A stretch of 43,490 bases of DNA from NCBI GenBank assembly GCA_019241645.1, contig JAFAWQ010000025.1, positions 1-43,490 of the forward strand, written 5' to 3'. The translations under genes were made by a program, and so were the position numbers. The notes below the pieces were generated by a model, which was given only the letters and a program-made list of their open reading frames with translations, made no database searches and was not told where the DNA came from. Positions within the stretch are counted from its first letter, which is position 1; every line of letters begins with the position of its first letter. Below, one piece after another: positions 30,851 to 40,829 of the stretch. The DNA is from Alphaproteobacteria bacterium. Lineage in GTDB: Bacteria > Pseudomonadota > Alphaproteobacteria > Micropepsales > Micropepsaceae.

Positions 30851-32602
30851 TTGTTCACAAAGGTTGGAGGACTATCCTCCCCAACATCATTGGTGACCGT
30901 CATCGCAAACCCCCGATGTCGGCTATTTCCGGAGCCAACATTGCCTTCCTCACAGCAAGTACCAGACGCATTCGGCGTAGCCGCCGCAGCTTTGGCCCGC
31001 CCGGTGCGAAGCACCCGCCTCCGCCGGCTTCTAAACGCTTTCGCTGTGTCGCCCCAAACGGCCGAGCGCGATCTGCGCCAATATCTTTCGTCCTACCCGG
31101 ATGATGCCGACGCTATGGCGCTGCTTGGCCAGACGTTGGCGCAGCGCGGCCGGCGAAGAGAGGCCGCTTCCCTACTTGCTCAGGTATTGGATATTGATGC
31201 TGAATACGACGGCGCGCGCTTCAATTATGCGGATTTGCTGTTTTCGTTGAACCGCTTTGATGCCGCCCTTGCAGAAGTGGACAGGCTGTTGGCAGGCGAT
31301 CCCACCAATCCGCTGTTCCGTCAGCTCAAGGCCAAAATACTCGAAAGTATTGGTGAAACGACAAGCGCACTTTCGATTGCTGGCGAGCTCGCGAATGAGA
31401 ACCCAGAGCGCGCCGATTCATGGATCACATATGGCCATGCATTGCGTGCGGCCGGCCGGCAGACCGAAAGCATTGAAGCCTATCGAAAAGCGATAGCGCT
31501 CAATCCGGCTTCGGGCCTTGCCTATGCCAATTTGGGCAATCTGAAGACTTTCCACTTCACCGAGGCCGAGCTCGGCGCCATGCAAGGACTGCTCAACAGC
31601 GGCCGCGCGAGCCCCGACGACCGCATCAATCTGCAGTTTGCCTTGGCCAAGGCCTTCGAGGACCGGGGAGACTATGGGCCGGCGTTCGAATTCTATTCCA
31701 AGGGCAATGCGGCGGTGCGCCTCCGCTTCAACTACGATGCCGACGCACTCACAGCGGGCATGAAGCGCACCGCGGCTGTCTTCACGCGCGATTTCTTCGC
31801 CGCACGTTCCGATGCGGGATGCCCTGCCCCCGATCCCATTTTTATCGTTGGCCGGCAGCGTTCCGGCTCGACCCTCATCGAGCAGATTCTCGCCAGCCAC
31901 TCGTCCATCGAAGGCACCGCGGAGCTGCCCTACATTCCGGACATCGTGAGCGAGATCGCCGACATCGAAGGGCCGGCCGGTGGCGCGCAGTATTTTGAGA
32001 CCCTTTCAAAGCTTTCACCCTCGGCCCTCGCTTCGCTCGGCGAACAATATCTGGCGCGAGCCCAACTGCACCGGAAAACCGCCCGGCCCTTCTTTGTCGA
32101 CAAGAATCCCGGCAATCATTTTCACGTGGGATTGATTGCGCTCATCCTGCCAAACGCGAAGATCATCGATGCGCGGCGTAATCCCGCGGCGGTTTGCTGG
32201 TCGCAGTTTACACACCACTTCACGATGACGAATTTGCGCCTGACAGAGTTTGCGCGCGCCTGGCGCGACTACGCACAACTGATGGCGCATTTCGATGCCG
32301 TGCTGCCAGGCAGGGTTCATCGGGTGATCTACGAAGATCTGGTGAACGGCACCGAAACCGAGGTTCGGCGGCTGCTTGAATATCTTGGCCAGCCGTTCGA
32401 GGAAAACTGCCTTCGCTTTTACGAAACGCAGCGCGCCGTGCTTACGCCGAGTTCCGAGCAGGTGCGCCGCCCCATTGTCCGCGAAGGGCTCGATCACTGG
32501 CGGCATTTCGAACCCTGGCTTGGACCTATGCTTCAGACGCTCGGAACTGCTCTTACATTCTATCCGGCGTTGCCGCCGGAGCTCTCGGTAGTGGCCCAGT
32601 AA
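30851..32602 (+). CDS. TPR-repeat sulfotransferase, second copy
   Basis: Up to 583 residues from the TTG at 30851. The exact start is uncertain; GTG at 30893 is an alternative, and neither has a good Shine-Dalgarno. TPR repeats (LGQTLAQRGRRREAASLLAQ; ITYGHALRAAGRQTESIEAY) fill the N-terminal half. The sulfotransferase domain has PIFIVGRQRSGSTLIEQILA (PAPS loop), FVDKNPGNHFHVGLIAL and IIDARRNPAAVCWSQFTHHF. The tail HRVIYEDLVNGTE and ETQRAVLTPSSEQVRRPI parallels the protein at 17963-20008. The acceptor is unknown. Confidence 0.88.
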   Translation: MFTKVGGLSSPTSLVTVIANPRCRLFPEPTLPSSQQVPDAFGVAAAALARPVRSTRLRRLLNAFAVSPQTAERDLRQYLSSYPDDADAMALLGQTLAQRGRRREAASLLAQVLDIDAEYDGARFNYADLLFSLNRFDAALAEVDRLLAGDPTNPLFRQLKAKILESIGETTSALSIAGELANENPERADSWITYGHALRAAGRQTESIEAYRKAIALNPASGLAYANLGNLKTFHFTEAELGAMQGLLNSGRASPDDRINLQFALAKAFEDRGDYGPAFEFYSKGNAAVRLRFNYDADALTAGMKRTAAVFTRDFFAARSDAGCPAPDPIFIVGRQRSGSTLIEQILASHSSIEGTAELPYIPDIVSEIADIEGPAGGAQYFETLSKLSPSALASLGEQYLARAQLHRKTARPFFVDKNPGNHFHVGLIALILPNAKIIDARRNPAAVCWSQFTHHFTMTNLRLTEFARAWRDYAQLMAHFDAVLPGRVHRVIYEDLVNGTETEVRRLLEYLGQPFEENCLRFYETQRAVLTPSSEQVRRPIVREGLDHWRHFEPWLGPMLQTLGTALTFYPALPPELSVVAQ

Positions 32603-32625
32603 AGACAGCTCCCCACGCGCAGAAT

Positions 32626-33111
32626 TCAGTCAGTCCATGTCTCGCCTTCGGGTGCGCCTCTTCCGAGCTTGTCGGGCAGTGGCGATTCCTTTGGTACGAA
32701 CGAAAGCGACACGGAGTTGATGCAAAAGCGCAGGCCCGTTGGCGGTGGGCCGTCGGGAAAGACATGGCCCTGATGCCCGCCGCAGCGGGCGCAAACGATC
32801 TCGGTCCTGACCATGCCGTAGCTGCGGTCGGAAATCTCGCGCAAATGTTGTTGGGCGAATGGGGTTGTAAAGCTCGGCCAGCCGGTGCCGCTCTCGAACT
32901 TCGCGCCGGCTTTGAATAACGGCAGACCGCACAGCCGGCAAGTGTACACGCCCTCCCGCTTTTCCGCAAGAAACACGCCGCAGAAAGGCGCTTCCGTACC
33001 GTGCTCTAGAAGGACACCCCGCTCTTCCGAGCTGAGGTTGCCGACCAATTGCCGCATCTGTTGGTCTGTCGGCGGGCTGAGGTCGAACGATTTTGTCGCG
33101 GCAAGGGCCAT
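32626..33111 (-). CDS. msrB: peptide-methionine (R)-S-oxide reductase MsrB
   Basis: Repairs methionine-R-sulfoxide. From ATG 33111 (MALAATKSFD) it has 161 residues. Two CxxC zinc motifs (CRLCG and CARCGG), the ESGTGWPSF block and the active-site RFCINSVSL (catalytic Cys) are present. A start at 33168 would add residues before a GGGAG ribosome site, so the shorter form is preferred. A short charged tail follows the domain. Confidence 0.96.
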   Translation of the reverse strand: MALAATKSFDLSPPTDQQMRQLVGNLSSEERGVLLEHGTEAPFCGVFLAEKREGVYTCRLCGLPLFKAGAKFESGTGWPSFTTPFAQQHLREISDRSYGMVRTEIVCARCGGHQGHVFPDGPPPTGLRFCINSVSLSFVPKESPLPDKLGRGAPEGETWTD

Positions 33112-33286
33112 GGTCGTTTTTTCTCCCGGCGCAATCCTTCCATAGCTCGATAGGCACAGCTTTTCCACCAGTTGCTAGGGTTTCTCGCCGTGGCTTCCCG
33201 ATCGTATCCCCTACCGACTGCGAGGTCGATATTCGAACAGTGTTGTGAAAGTGTAGTCCTGAAGGTGTCGAACAAGCTCGTTCCGT

Positions 33287-34732
33287 ATGACATGGACATT
33301 GGAAACGGCTGGCGATGTCTGCGAGGCACAGTCAATTTCGCACGCGCCGTGCGCCAGCCCGACTCTTGTGCTCACGACCTGCATACTGGCGTCAAGCCTT
33401 GCATTCGTGGATGGCTCCGTCGTCAATGTCGGGCTTCCCGCCATCGGACGAAATCTTCGCGCCAGCGCAGCAGACCTGCAGTGGCTGATCAACGCCTATC
33501 TTCTGCCATTGAGCGCTCTTCTTTTGATCGGCGGCGCCGCGGGAGATCGTTTCGGCCGGCGTGCGGTACTGATTTTCGGTGTAGTGATCTTTGGCGTGGC
33601 CTCCGCGCTTTGCGCGGCAGCCTTGAATCTGGAATGGCTTCTGTGTGCCCGTGCCTTGCAGGGAACCGGTGCCGCACTTCTGTTGCCGAATAGCCTTGCG
33701 ATTTTGGGCGCCGCGTTCGCTGGAGAAGCGCGCGGCCGCGCTGTGGGAACCTGGTCCGCTGCCAGTTCCGTTGCAGCGGCGATCGGGCCCGTGCTGGGTG
33801 GATGGCTCATCGATGCGTTCGGCTGGCGCGAGATTTTTCTGATCAACATTCCGCTTGCGATTGCCGCGATCACACTGGCAGCACGCGTCGTGCCGGAAGA
33901 GCGGCGTCTCTCGGTGCCCCCGCCACTGGACATCTGGGGAGCGCTGCTCGCAACTGGCGCGCTGGCCGCATTAACATGGGGGCTGACGATCGGCGCTGGA
34001 CATGGCGGCTGGTCGATATGGGCAACGGCAGCGATTGCCACCGGAACCGCTTTTTTCGGCGGATTTCTTTGGGTTGAGCGGACGCGGAGCAACGCCGCCA
34101 TGATGCCACTCGGGCTGTTTCATTCTGCGGACTTCGTGGGACTCACACTGCTAACTCTTTTGCTCTATGGCGCGCTCGGCGCGTTTCTTGTGTTGGTGCC
34201 ATATCTCCTCATTCAGGGAGCAGGCTATTCTGGAACGGCCGCCGGCGCGGCGTTGCTGCCATTTCCGGTCGTCCTCGCGCTAACGTCGCGCGCGATGGGC
34301 GGACTTGCGGGGCGATTTGGCTCGCGCCTGCCACTCACGATTGGAGCCATGATCGTGGCCCTCGGATTTCTGGCGCTCCTGCGCGTCGGCCCTGGTGCGG
34401 ATTACTGGCGCGACGTGGCGCCCGCGATTTTGGTCATGGCAATCGGCATGGCGGGGGCGGTATCGCCGCTGACAACAGCCGTTCTCACATCCGTCGATGC
34501 CAGACACACGGGAGCAGCATCCGGCCTCAACAGTGCCATCGCCCGCATTGGCAGCCTTATCGCAACAGCGCTGGTCGGCGGCGTCTTTGCCGCCACGGGC
34601 CTGAATCTTATTGCTGCGTTCCATCAGGCCGCCATCATCTGTGCGATTGCCTGCATGGCCGCCGGCGCCTCCGCCTTTCTGCTTGTCGGCGCCCATGGAT
34701 CGCCGAAGCCACAGATCGACGGGCCACAGTGA
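33287..34732 (+). CDS. MFS exporter, DHA2 (EmrB/QacA) family
   Basis: The 481-residue membrane protein has the DHA2 motif LAFVDGSVVNVGLPAIGRNL (about 37-56) and motif A-like GDRFGRRAVLIFGV. Motif C is ARALQGTGAALLLPNSLAIL with IGPVLGGWLIDAFGWREIFL downstream. About 14 hydrophobic helices can be traced. These transporters export drugs or metabolites using the proton gradient. No regulator or fusion protein is adjacent. The ATG at 33287 has no strong ribosome site. Confidence 0.92.
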   Translation: MTWTLETAGDVCEAQSISHAPCASPTLVLTTCILASSLAFVDGSVVNVGLPAIGRNLRASAADLQWLINAYLLPLSALLLIGGAAGDRFGRRAVLIFGVVIFGVASALCAAALNLEWLLCARALQGTGAALLLPNSLAILGAAFAGEARGRAVGTWSAASSVAAAIGPVLGGWLIDAFGWREIFLINIPLAIAAITLAARVVPEERRLSVPPPLDIWGALLATGALAALTWGLTIGAGHGGWSIWATAAIATGTAFFGGFLWVERTRSNAAMMPLGLFHSADFVGLTLLTLLLYGALGAFLVLVPYLLIQGAGYSGTAAGAALLPFPVVLALTSRAMGGLAGRFGSRLPLTIGAMIVALGFLALLRVGPGADYWRDVAPAILVMAIGMAGAVSPLTTAVLTSVDARHTGAASGLNSAIARIGSLIATALVGGVFAATGLNLIAAFHQAAIICAIACMAAGASAFLLVGAHGSPKPQIDGPQ

Positions 34733-34882
34733 CAAGATCCGCAATAGTTCTGCAAACCCACGACCGCTTGCTCGCAGCGAAGCTCAGACGTCCCCGTTGT
34801 CAAATCGTCCAGAGCGACCCCTGCATTGTGTGTGTTCGAAGCTATGGTAGTCTTCGTTCGACACAAGGCTTAGAAAACTTCG

Positions 34883-36097
34883 ATGTTTTCTCGGATTGCG
34901 GGTCTGGCGTTCGTTGGCGCGGCGAGCGTCGCGAGCGCCCCGGCAAGCGCCGGCGCGTACGGGTCCGTGTACTCCTTCAACGGAGGCACAGACGGCTCTG
35001 CGCCGCTGTCCGGACTCTTGAAGGTCGGCGGCAAACTATACGGCACGACGGTGTTCGGCGGAACCGGTAACTGTCATCTTATTGGCTTCAGCGGTTGCGG
35101 CACGGTGTTCAAATTTGATCCGAACACCGGTGCGGAGACGATCGTCCATTCGTTTACTGGAAGCGACGGCTTTCAACCCTCCGCTACACTGATCGATGTG
35201 AGGGGCATTCTATACGGAACAACCGGCTTCGGTGGCACATGCGGATGCGGCACCGTGTTCGGACTCAGTCCGAAAACCGGCGCCTTGACCGTGATACACT
35301 CGTTTCAACCCGGTGGCGACGACGGAACGTATCCCTTCGCGAGCCTGACGAATGTCGGCGGGATGCTGTATGGCACGACTCAGTACGGCGGCGCCACGAA
35401 TAACGGGACAGTGTTTTCCATCGATCTGTCGACCGGTGCGGAGAAGGTGGTTTATTCGTTTCAGGGCGGCAGCGACGGCGCCTATTCCATTGCGGGGCTG
35501 ACCAAATACAAGAACGTGCTCTACGGCACGACCCTGCGCGGCGGCACCATGGATAACGGCACGGTATTCGCGCTCGATCCGGCGAGCGGAGCCGAGTCCG
35601 TGGTCTATTCGCTCCAGGGGGGCAACGATGGGGCGCATCCGTACGCGGGCGTCATCAATGTGGGTGGCAAGTTGTTCGGCGCCACCCGGCACGGCGGTGG
35701 CCAGGGCTGCGACGGCAGCGGATGCGGCGTCGTATTCTCCGTCAACCCCGCGACGGGCAACGAAACCATCGTGCACACTTTCGCTGGCCCTGACGGCGCC
35801 ACTCCGCTAGGGAGCCTGGTCCATGTGCGCGGTACCTTGTACGGCACGACCATCAGCGGTGGCTTGAGCCTGACCAGTTCCACCAATGGCACGATCTACT
35901 CGATCGACCCGGCCACTGGCGCCGAAACTGTGCTGCATTCCTTCGGAAACCCCGGTGATGGCCGCCAACCGCGGACCACTCTGGTCGATGTCAATGGCAC
36001 ACTGTACGGAACAACGTCTTGCGGCGGTACAGCCGGAACCGCGACCTCCTGCGCAGGCAGCCCCGGATATGGCACGGTGTTCAGCTTCACGCCCTAG
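34883..36097 (+). CDS. exported GloVer-repeat (TIGR03803) protein
   Basis: The 404-residue protein has a signal peptide (MFSRIAGLAFVGAASVASAP, cleaved near ASAG). Seven tandem repeats follow, each with a variant of LYGTTxxGG followed by GTVFxxDPxTGAExxxxSF. Examples are LYGTTVFGG, LYGTTQYGG, LFGATRHGG and LYGTTSCGG. Several repeats carry Cys insertions (GTGNC...GFSGCGTVF; GQGCDGSGCGVVF; TSCGGTAGTATSCAG), which may form disulfides. Nearly the whole mature protein is repeat. A beta-propeller-like surface protein is the probable form; the role is unknown. A relative is at the left edge of the window. Confidence 0.9.
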   Translation: MFSRIAGLAFVGAASVASAPASAGAYGSVYSFNGGTDGSAPLSGLLKVGGKLYGTTVFGGTGNCHLIGFSGCGTVFKFDPNTGAETIVHSFTGSDGFQPSATLIDVRGILYGTTGFGGTCGCGTVFGLSPKTGALTVIHSFQPGGDDGTYPFASLTNVGGMLYGTTQYGGATNNGTVFSIDLSTGAEKVVYSFQGGSDGAYSIAGLTKYKNVLYGTTLRGGTMDNGTVFALDPASGAESVVYSLQGGNDGAHPYAGVINVGGKLFGATRHGGGQGCDGSGCGVVFSVNPATGNETIVHTFAGPDGATPLGSLVHVRGTLYGTTISGGLSLTSSTNGTIYSIDPATGAETVLHSFGNPGDGRQPRTTLVDVNGTLYGTTSCGGTAGTATSCAGSPGYGTVFSFTP

Positions 36098-36173
36098 TGG
36101 GTCGTCCGACGCGAAGCGAATAAGTGAGCGCAAAGCGTCCATTTGGACGATTGGTCAAGACTGTCGCCCTTTT

Positions 36174-36251
36174 TGGTCGGAGCGGAGAGATTTGAACTCT
36201 CGACCCCCAGTCCCCCAGACTGGTGCGCTAACCAGGCTGCGCCACGCTCCG
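36174..36251 (-). tRNA. tRNA-Pro(GGG), CCA encoded
   Basis: Read on the minus strand, acceptor CGGAGCG pairs with CGCTCCG, followed by A73 and an encoded CCA. D stem GCGC/GCGC. Anticodon stem CCAGT/ACTGG with loop CTGGGGG, giving anticodon GGG. T stem GAGAG/CTCTC with TTCAAAT. The 78 bases make a complete cloverleaf. It follows the GloVer gene in convergent orientation. Confidence 0.95.
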
Positions 36252-36391
36252 ATCTCGGCGAGAGGCCGAAGCGCAGGCTTCTAGCGTAGCAGAGTCCGCT
36301 TGTCATCCGGGCCAGCAGACCGTGGGAGGAACTATGCATCGCCAAGAAAACGGCATGCAGGAGCACGCCCGCGGCCGCTTTCGCGATGAAC

Positions 36392-36916
36392 CTAAACCGC
36401 CAGGCGTTCGCGCGCAGTTCGAAGTTCGCCCTTGAGCTGCACTAGCTCGCCGAGCAAGGCTTCCAATTTGCGGCGGGCGGCGTTGTCCGGCTTTTGCCGC
36501 TCTTTTGCGGTGGACTCCAATTCCGTGCGCGCTTGTTGCAGGCGCTCGATAGCTTTGCGCGCGTAACGCGGCGCGGCAACCGGTTCGGCAAGGCGGACGC
36601 GGCGGGAATGTTGCCGGGGCATTTGCCGGCTGACTTCCGCCACATATCGCACGCCCTGCTCACGCAAAATTCTCTGCACTCCCTTGATGGTGTAGCCGTC
36701 GCCGTAAAGGAGGGTGCGAATGCCACGCAGCAGCTCGATGTCTTCGGGCCGGTAATAACGCCGCCCTCCCGCCCGTTTCAGCGGCCGTATCTGTGCGAAA
36801 CGCGTTTCCCAGAACCGCAGCACGTGCTGGGGAACGTCTAGGTCGTCGGCGACCTCGCTGATTGTTCGAAAAGCCTCTGGCGATTTGGTATCCGCCGTCA
36901 CGGAAACCGCGCTCAT
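36392..36916 (-). CDS. MerR-family transcriptional regulator (downstream of ihfA)
   Basis: The 174-residue protein has the MerR winged helix (about 18-85): [20 protein letters not shown] then [20 protein letters not shown]. It continues [20 protein letters not shown] and [17 protein letters not shown] coiled-coil-like charged C-terminus without ligand cysteines follows. Genes of this type commonly follow ihfA in alphaproteobacteria. The ATG overlaps the ihfA stop by four bases (ATGA). Confidence 0.93.
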   Translation of the reverse strand: MSAVSVTADTKSPEAFRTISEVADDLDVPQHVLRFWETRFAQIRPLKRAGGRRYYRPEDIELLRGIRTLLYGDGYTIKGVQRILREQGVRYVAEVSRQMPRQHSRRVRLAEPVAAPRYARKAIERLQQARTELESTAKERQKPDNAARRKLEALLGELVQLKGELRTARERLAV

Positions 36917-37230
36917 GCGACGGTCTCGGGACGCGGTGTCTCGCCGTTAATGACCGCTCTCAGCACATGGCTGGGCCGGAACACCAAGACCCGCCGCGGG
37001 GCGATCGGGACCTCGTCGCCGGTCTTTGGATTGCGGCCAACGCGCTGCGACTTCTGACGCACCGCAAACGTCCCGAAGGATGACAGCTTCACCGTTTCGC
37101 CCCGCGCCAAAGCAGCGCAAATCTCCTCCAGAATGTCTTCCACCATCTGCGCCGATTCGTGGCGCGAAAGACCGACCGCTCGAAAAACGGCTTCTGTCAA
37201 ATCAGCGCGGGTCAACGTATCTGTGGTCAT
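36913..37230 (-). CDS. ihfA: integration host factor subunit alpha
   Basis: Nucleoid protein that bends DNA as an IHF heterodimer. The 105-residue product shows [40 protein letters not shown] and the beta-arm [20 protein letters not shown]. Position after fabH and overlap with the MerR-type gene is the standard alphaproteobacterial arrangement. Identity as alpha (not HU or beta) rests on length and context. Confidence 0.95.
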   Translation of the reverse strand: MTTDTLTRADLTEAVFRAVGLSRHESAQMVEDILEEICAALARGETVKLSSFGTFAVRQKSQRVGRNPKTGDEVPIAPRRVLVFRPSHVLRAVINGETPRPETVA

Positions 37231-37312
37231 GGCCGACTCCCCTGTCGACGCACAGCGTAGCGCAAGAAAACCCCATCAACAAAGGGATAACCGGCTTTCT
37301 TAAGCCTGTTTC

Positions 37313-38290
37313 TCACCAGCGCAGAAGAGCCGCCCCCCAGGTGAGGCCGCCGCCCATGGCTTCCAGCAAAATCAAATCGCCGCGCTTGATGCGACCGTCC
37401 CTCACCGCGACATCCAGGGCCAGCGGCACGGACGCGGCCGAGGTGTTGCCGTGGTCTTCTATCGTGGAAATGAAGCGCTGGGGAGCAACCTTCAGCCTGC
37501 GCGCGGTCGCATCGAGAATGCGCTGGTTGGCCTGGTGGGGCACGAACCAGTCAATATCGGAAATGGCAATACCGCTAGCGCTCGCAGAGGCTTCGATCGA
37601 CTCCGCGATGTTAATCACAGCATGCTTGAAAACTTCCTTGCCTAACATGCGCAGATGGCCGGTCATGCCGGTGGTGGACGGGCCGCCGTCAACGTAAAGG
37701 AGATCATGCAGCCGCCCGTCCGAATAAAGCTTGGTATTAAAGACACCGCGATCGGACAGATCGCCTCCGCCCTCGCCCGCCCTGATCACGAGCGCACCGG
37801 CACCGTCGCCAAACAGCACGCAGGTGGTTCGGTCCGTCCAGTCCATCAGGCGTGACATGGTTTCGGCGCCGACAAGCAAAATGGTTTCCGCCTGCTTCGT
37901 CCTGATGAAGCTATCGGCCACCGCGAGCCCGTAAATAAACCCGGAGCAAACGGCCTGGACATCGAACGCGGCGCCGCGCGTCATGCCGATGCGGGATTGG
38001 ACAGCAGTGGCGACCGAAGGGAAGGTTTCGTTCGGTGTAGTGGTCGCAACAATCACCAGGTCAATTTCTTGCGCTGTGACCCTCGCGTCGGCCAGCGCCC
38101 GTGTTGCGGCTCTCAGTGCGAGATCGGCGGTCGTTTCTCCGTCAACCACAATGTGCCGCCGCCGAATTCCGGTCCGGGCAGCGATCCACTCGTCGCTAGT
38201 GTCCACCATGCGAGCAAGTTCGTCGTTCGTAAGAATTCGTTCGGGGAGATACGCGCCGCAGCCGATAATCTGAGAGCGAATCACCGTCAC
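37313..38290 (-). CDS. fabH: 3-oxoacyl-ACP synthase III
   Basis: Initiates fatty acid synthesis by condensing acetyl-CoA with malonyl-ACP. The 325-residue protein has the full catalytic triad: Cys in [11 protein letters not shown] (C115), His in [11 protein letters not shown] and Asn in [11 protein letters not shown]. It starts with GTG overlapping the TGA of plsX (GTGA). Confidence 0.97.
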   Translation of the reverse strand: MTVIRSQIIGCGAYLPERILTNDELARMVDTSDEWIAARTGIRRRHIVVDGETTADLALRAATRALADARVTAQEIDLVIVATTTPNETFPSVATAVQSRIGMTRGAAFDVQAVCSGFIYGLAVADSFIRTKQAETILLVGAETMSRLMDWTDRTTCVLFGDGAGALVIRAGEGGGDLSDRGVFNTKLYSDGRLHDLLYVDGGPSTTGMTGHLRMLGKEVFKHAVINIAESIEASASASGIAISDIDWFVPHQANQRILDATARRLKVAPQRFISTIEDHGNTSAASVPLALDVAVRDGRIKRGDLILLEAMGGGLTWGAALLRW

Positions 38291-39342
38291 GCGAGTGCCG
38301 TTCCAGCGGCGGCCGAGCGAACCTGGTGATCGGACAGCGCATCATGATCGGCCGCGATCTTTGCCATTACGTCGGCTCGCGCCATATCGATCGCCATATC
38401 CAGCGCGCTTGCGAATCCCACGGAATCGGCCCCGCCGTGGCTCTTCACCACTATACCGTTCAGTCCGAGAAAGATGCCGCCATTCGCCGAACGCGGGTCC
38501 AGCTTGCGGCGCAATGTTTTCAAGGCCCCACTGGCTATTATGCCTCCTAGCCGTCCTAGGAAGGAACGATAAAGTGCGGCGCGCAGAAAGCCGGCTACCA
38601 GCTTCGCGGTACCCTCAGCCGTCTTGAGGGCGATATTTCCGGTGAATCCATCCGTGACGACAACATCCACCGTGCCTTCAGCGATATCGTCGCCCTCAAC
38701 AAATCCGCGAAATTCCATTGGCAGATTCACCTGCCGCAATGTGTGCGCCGCATTCTTTACCGCATCGTGGCCCTTCATATCTTCCGAGCCGACATTGAGA
38801 AGCGCAACGCTCGGACGCTCGAGGCCGAGCACGGCGCGCGCAAAGGCCTCCCCCATGATTGCGAAATCAACCAGTTGCTGCGCGTCGGACTCAACATTGG
38901 CACCAACATCAAGCACGACGCTTTGGCCTCTTCGCGTCGGCCACAGCGCCGCGATCGCCGGCCGATCAATGCCATCCAGCGTCCGGAGTTGAAACATCGA
39001 TACCGCCATCAGTGCGCCGGTATTTCCAGCGGACACCGCGACCTGCGCCTTGCCCTTCTGCAGCGCTTCGATCGTGTGCCACATGCTGGTATTGCGGCCG
39101 CGCCGGAGCACTTGGCTCGGTTTGTCTTCCATGCGAACGACTTCCGGACAGTGCCGAACTTCGACTTTGCTCGCGAACTTGGCGCGCCTGCGCGTCACGA
39201 GGGGCTTCAGCTGCGCTTCGTCGCCATGCAGCAGGAACCGAACATCGGGATGGCGAACCGTTGACCGAGCCAAGGCGGCCACGATCGCGCCGGGGCCGGC
39301 ATCGCCCCCCATCGCATCGACGGAAACGGTCAGATCGACCAC
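38287..39342 (-). CDS. plsX: phosphate acyltransferase PlsX
   Basis: Makes acyl-phosphate from acyl-ACP for phospholipid synthesis. The 351-residue protein has [20 protein letters not shown] at the start, then [36 protein letters not shown] and [17 protein letters not shown]. It starts with GTG. Gene order rpmF-plsX-fabH is conserved in many bacteria. Confidence 0.97.
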   Translation of the reverse strand: MVDLTVSVDAMGGDAGPGAIVAALARSTVRHPDVRFLLHGDEAQLKPLVTRRRAKFASKVEVRHCPEVVRMEDKPSQVLRRGRNTSMWHTIEALQKGKAQVAVSAGNTGALMAVSMFQLRTLDGIDRPAIAALWPTRRGQSVVLDVGANVESDAQQLVDFAIMGEAFARAVLGLERPSVALLNVGSEDMKGHDAVKNAAHTLRQVNLPMEFRGFVEGDDIAEGTVDVVVTDGFTGNIALKTAEGTAKLVAGFLRAALYRSFLGRLGGIIASGALKTLRRKLDPRSANGGIFLGLNGIVVKSHGGADSVGFASALDMAIDMARADVMAKIAADHDALSDHQVRSAAAGTALA

Positions 39343-39396
39343 CCCTCGCGCCTCACAAAGCTTTCGCGGGAGACCCGCCAGAAAGCGGCGTCGCCG

Positions 39397-39576
39397 TTAA
39401 GCTTTCGCCTTTACGGCTTCCCGGCCATCATAATGGCCGCAGGACGAGCATACATGATGCGGGCGTCGCTGCTCCCCACAATTCGGGCACTCGACATGGG
39501 TTGACCGGGCCAGCCGGTGGTGAGATCGCCGCATATTTCGCCGTGACGGCGACGTTTTTCTCTTGGGGACCGCCAT
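39397..39576 (-). CDS. rpmF: 50S ribosomal protein L32
   Basis: A 59-residue frame from ATG 39576 to TAA 39397 reads [20 protein letters not shown], then [20 protein letters not shown] with the zinc-binding CxxC pairs, and ends [17 protein letters not shown] lies 11 bases upstream of the ATG. It is first of the rpmF-plsX-fabH run. Confidence 0.97.
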   Translation of the reverse strand: MAVPKRKTSPSRRNMRRSHHRLARSTHVECPNCGEQRRPHHVCSSCGHYDGREAVKAKA

Positions 39577-39713
39577 GGCGGAGCCGCTCCTTTCAAATGC
39601 CGAATCGGAACGGTGGGCGGCACATTGGGCCGACCAGCCGACCGGATGGCGGGAAACGGCCCGAATGAACCTGAAATGCGCCTACGTTTCAAGGGCAGGA
39701 GACGATTGTGCCT

Positions 39714-40238
39714 CTACCCGGGCCTCTTGAGCGTCTTCAGGACTTTGAATGGGTTCACTGCCTCGTCTGTTTCAGCGGGGGGCGGCTCGAAAACCACCCC
39801 GGGAGCCCTGGGATAGGGATCGATCGCCAATGCAAATTCCTCAAGCAGCGGTCCGGCAAGATCATAGTGCAAACTGTTAATTTCCTCCGGTCCTTCGTCG
39901 GATCCGGTCGAGAGGTCGTCTTGCGATGTCGCCGCGCGCGGAAATGCCTTGCTAAGGTGTAAACTTCGCGAAATATCCAGAGACAGGTGCGACTGCACAG
40001 GGGCGAGCGTCACCACGCAACTTTGCGTAATGTCTGCCTCAAGATTGGCGCGATAAACAAAGCGGTTTGGTGCCGGGCGACCCAACGTCACCTTTGCCGC
40101 GAGGCTGCCGACCTTGTCGATTCCAGCCCACTTGGCCACCAATTCCCGTTGCTCCTCGCTGGCGGATACATCCACCTCGGCCCCGGCGTCGGACAGCCTC
40201 GATAGGTCATACGGAACGGAGAACGGCGGCGTTTCCAT
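39714..40238 (-). CDS. DUF177/YceD family protein
   Basis: The 174-residue protein (METPPFSVPYDLSRL; then FVYRANLEADITQSCVVTLA and a long acidic C-terminus ending AIDPYPRAPGVVFEPP) is the alphaproteobacterial YceD form. The family is linked by position to rpmF and 23S rRNA/ribosome assembly. It is 137 bases upstream of rpmF and five bases downstream of the chaperone gene stop. Confidence 0.93.
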   Translation of the reverse strand: METPPFSVPYDLSRLSDAGAEVDVSASEEQRELVAKWAGIDKVGSLAAKVTLGRPAPNRFVYRANLEADITQSCVVTLAPVQSHLSLDISRSLHLSKAFPRAATSQDDLSTGSDEGPEEINSLHYDLAGPLLEEFALAIDPYPRAPGVVFEPPPAETDEAVNPFKVLKTLKRPG

Positions 40239-40243
40239 CGCCC

Positions 40244-40753
40244 TTACATAGTCGGTAACGGCGCGAATTTCAGCCTTCCAGCAGAAAGCTCGGTTTTGGC
40301 CAACTCTGAGCGCGAAGCGGCCACATACCGGGCCAAGCGTTCAGCATATGCGCGACAACTATCGGACCCTCGATACACATTGCGCCAAATGGCTTCCGAC
40401 AGTTCAGTTGGGGTCGTCGCGGCCTGATATGCGGAAAGGCGACCGTAGAAGGCCGAAGCCAGTGTTTTGAGGCGTCGATTTATTCCTGCATCGCCAGTGC
40501 CGAGATGACGCAAGGCTTCTTCAAAGCTGCGGAAGACTTCATTGATCAGAGCCTGGCTCAGACGCTGATCCGAACCAACCCATTCGAGGACCAGCCAGGC
40601 ATGCAACGCCACAAGATCGAACCGGCCATCTATGGTATCGGGAACTTTGAGGCGAAGAAAAAAGACCGGGGCACGCGCCTGGTGCAGCAACTCAGAGCAC
40701 AGCCGGCGGGCGGTGCTTCGGGTGACGGTGGAGCGCCGAAGCGTTTTCAACAT
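40244..40753 (-). CDS. ubiquinol-cytochrome c chaperone (UQCC1/CBP3 family)
   Basis: Assembly factor for cytochrome b of complex III. The 169-residue protein shows FFLRLKVPDTIDGRFDLVAL, HAWLVLEWVG and VFRSFEEALRHLGTGDAGIN, the family's core helices, with a C-terminal tail. Start ATG at 40753. It heads the minus-strand group that continues with DUF177 and rpmF. Confidence 0.9.
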   Translation of the reverse strand: MLKTLRRSTVTRSTARRLCSELLHQARAPVFFLRLKVPDTIDGRFDLVALHAWLVLEWVGSDQRLSQALINEVFRSFEEALRHLGTGDAGINRRLKTLASAFYGRLSAYQAATTPTELSEAIWRNVYRGSDSCRAYAERLARYVAASRSELAKTELSAGRLKFAPLPTM

Positions 40754-40829
40754 GGTCGAGCTATCATCCCTTGCAACCTGGAACAGGCAACGCTAGCAGA
40801 ATTTCGCGGGGAAGAGACAGGACGAAAGA

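Noticed and set aside
30851..30950. Long N-terminal extension of the second TPR-sulfotransferase as definite
   Set aside because: The TTG and GTG starts both lack ribosome sites, so the first 15-40 residues are not supported beyond an open frame.
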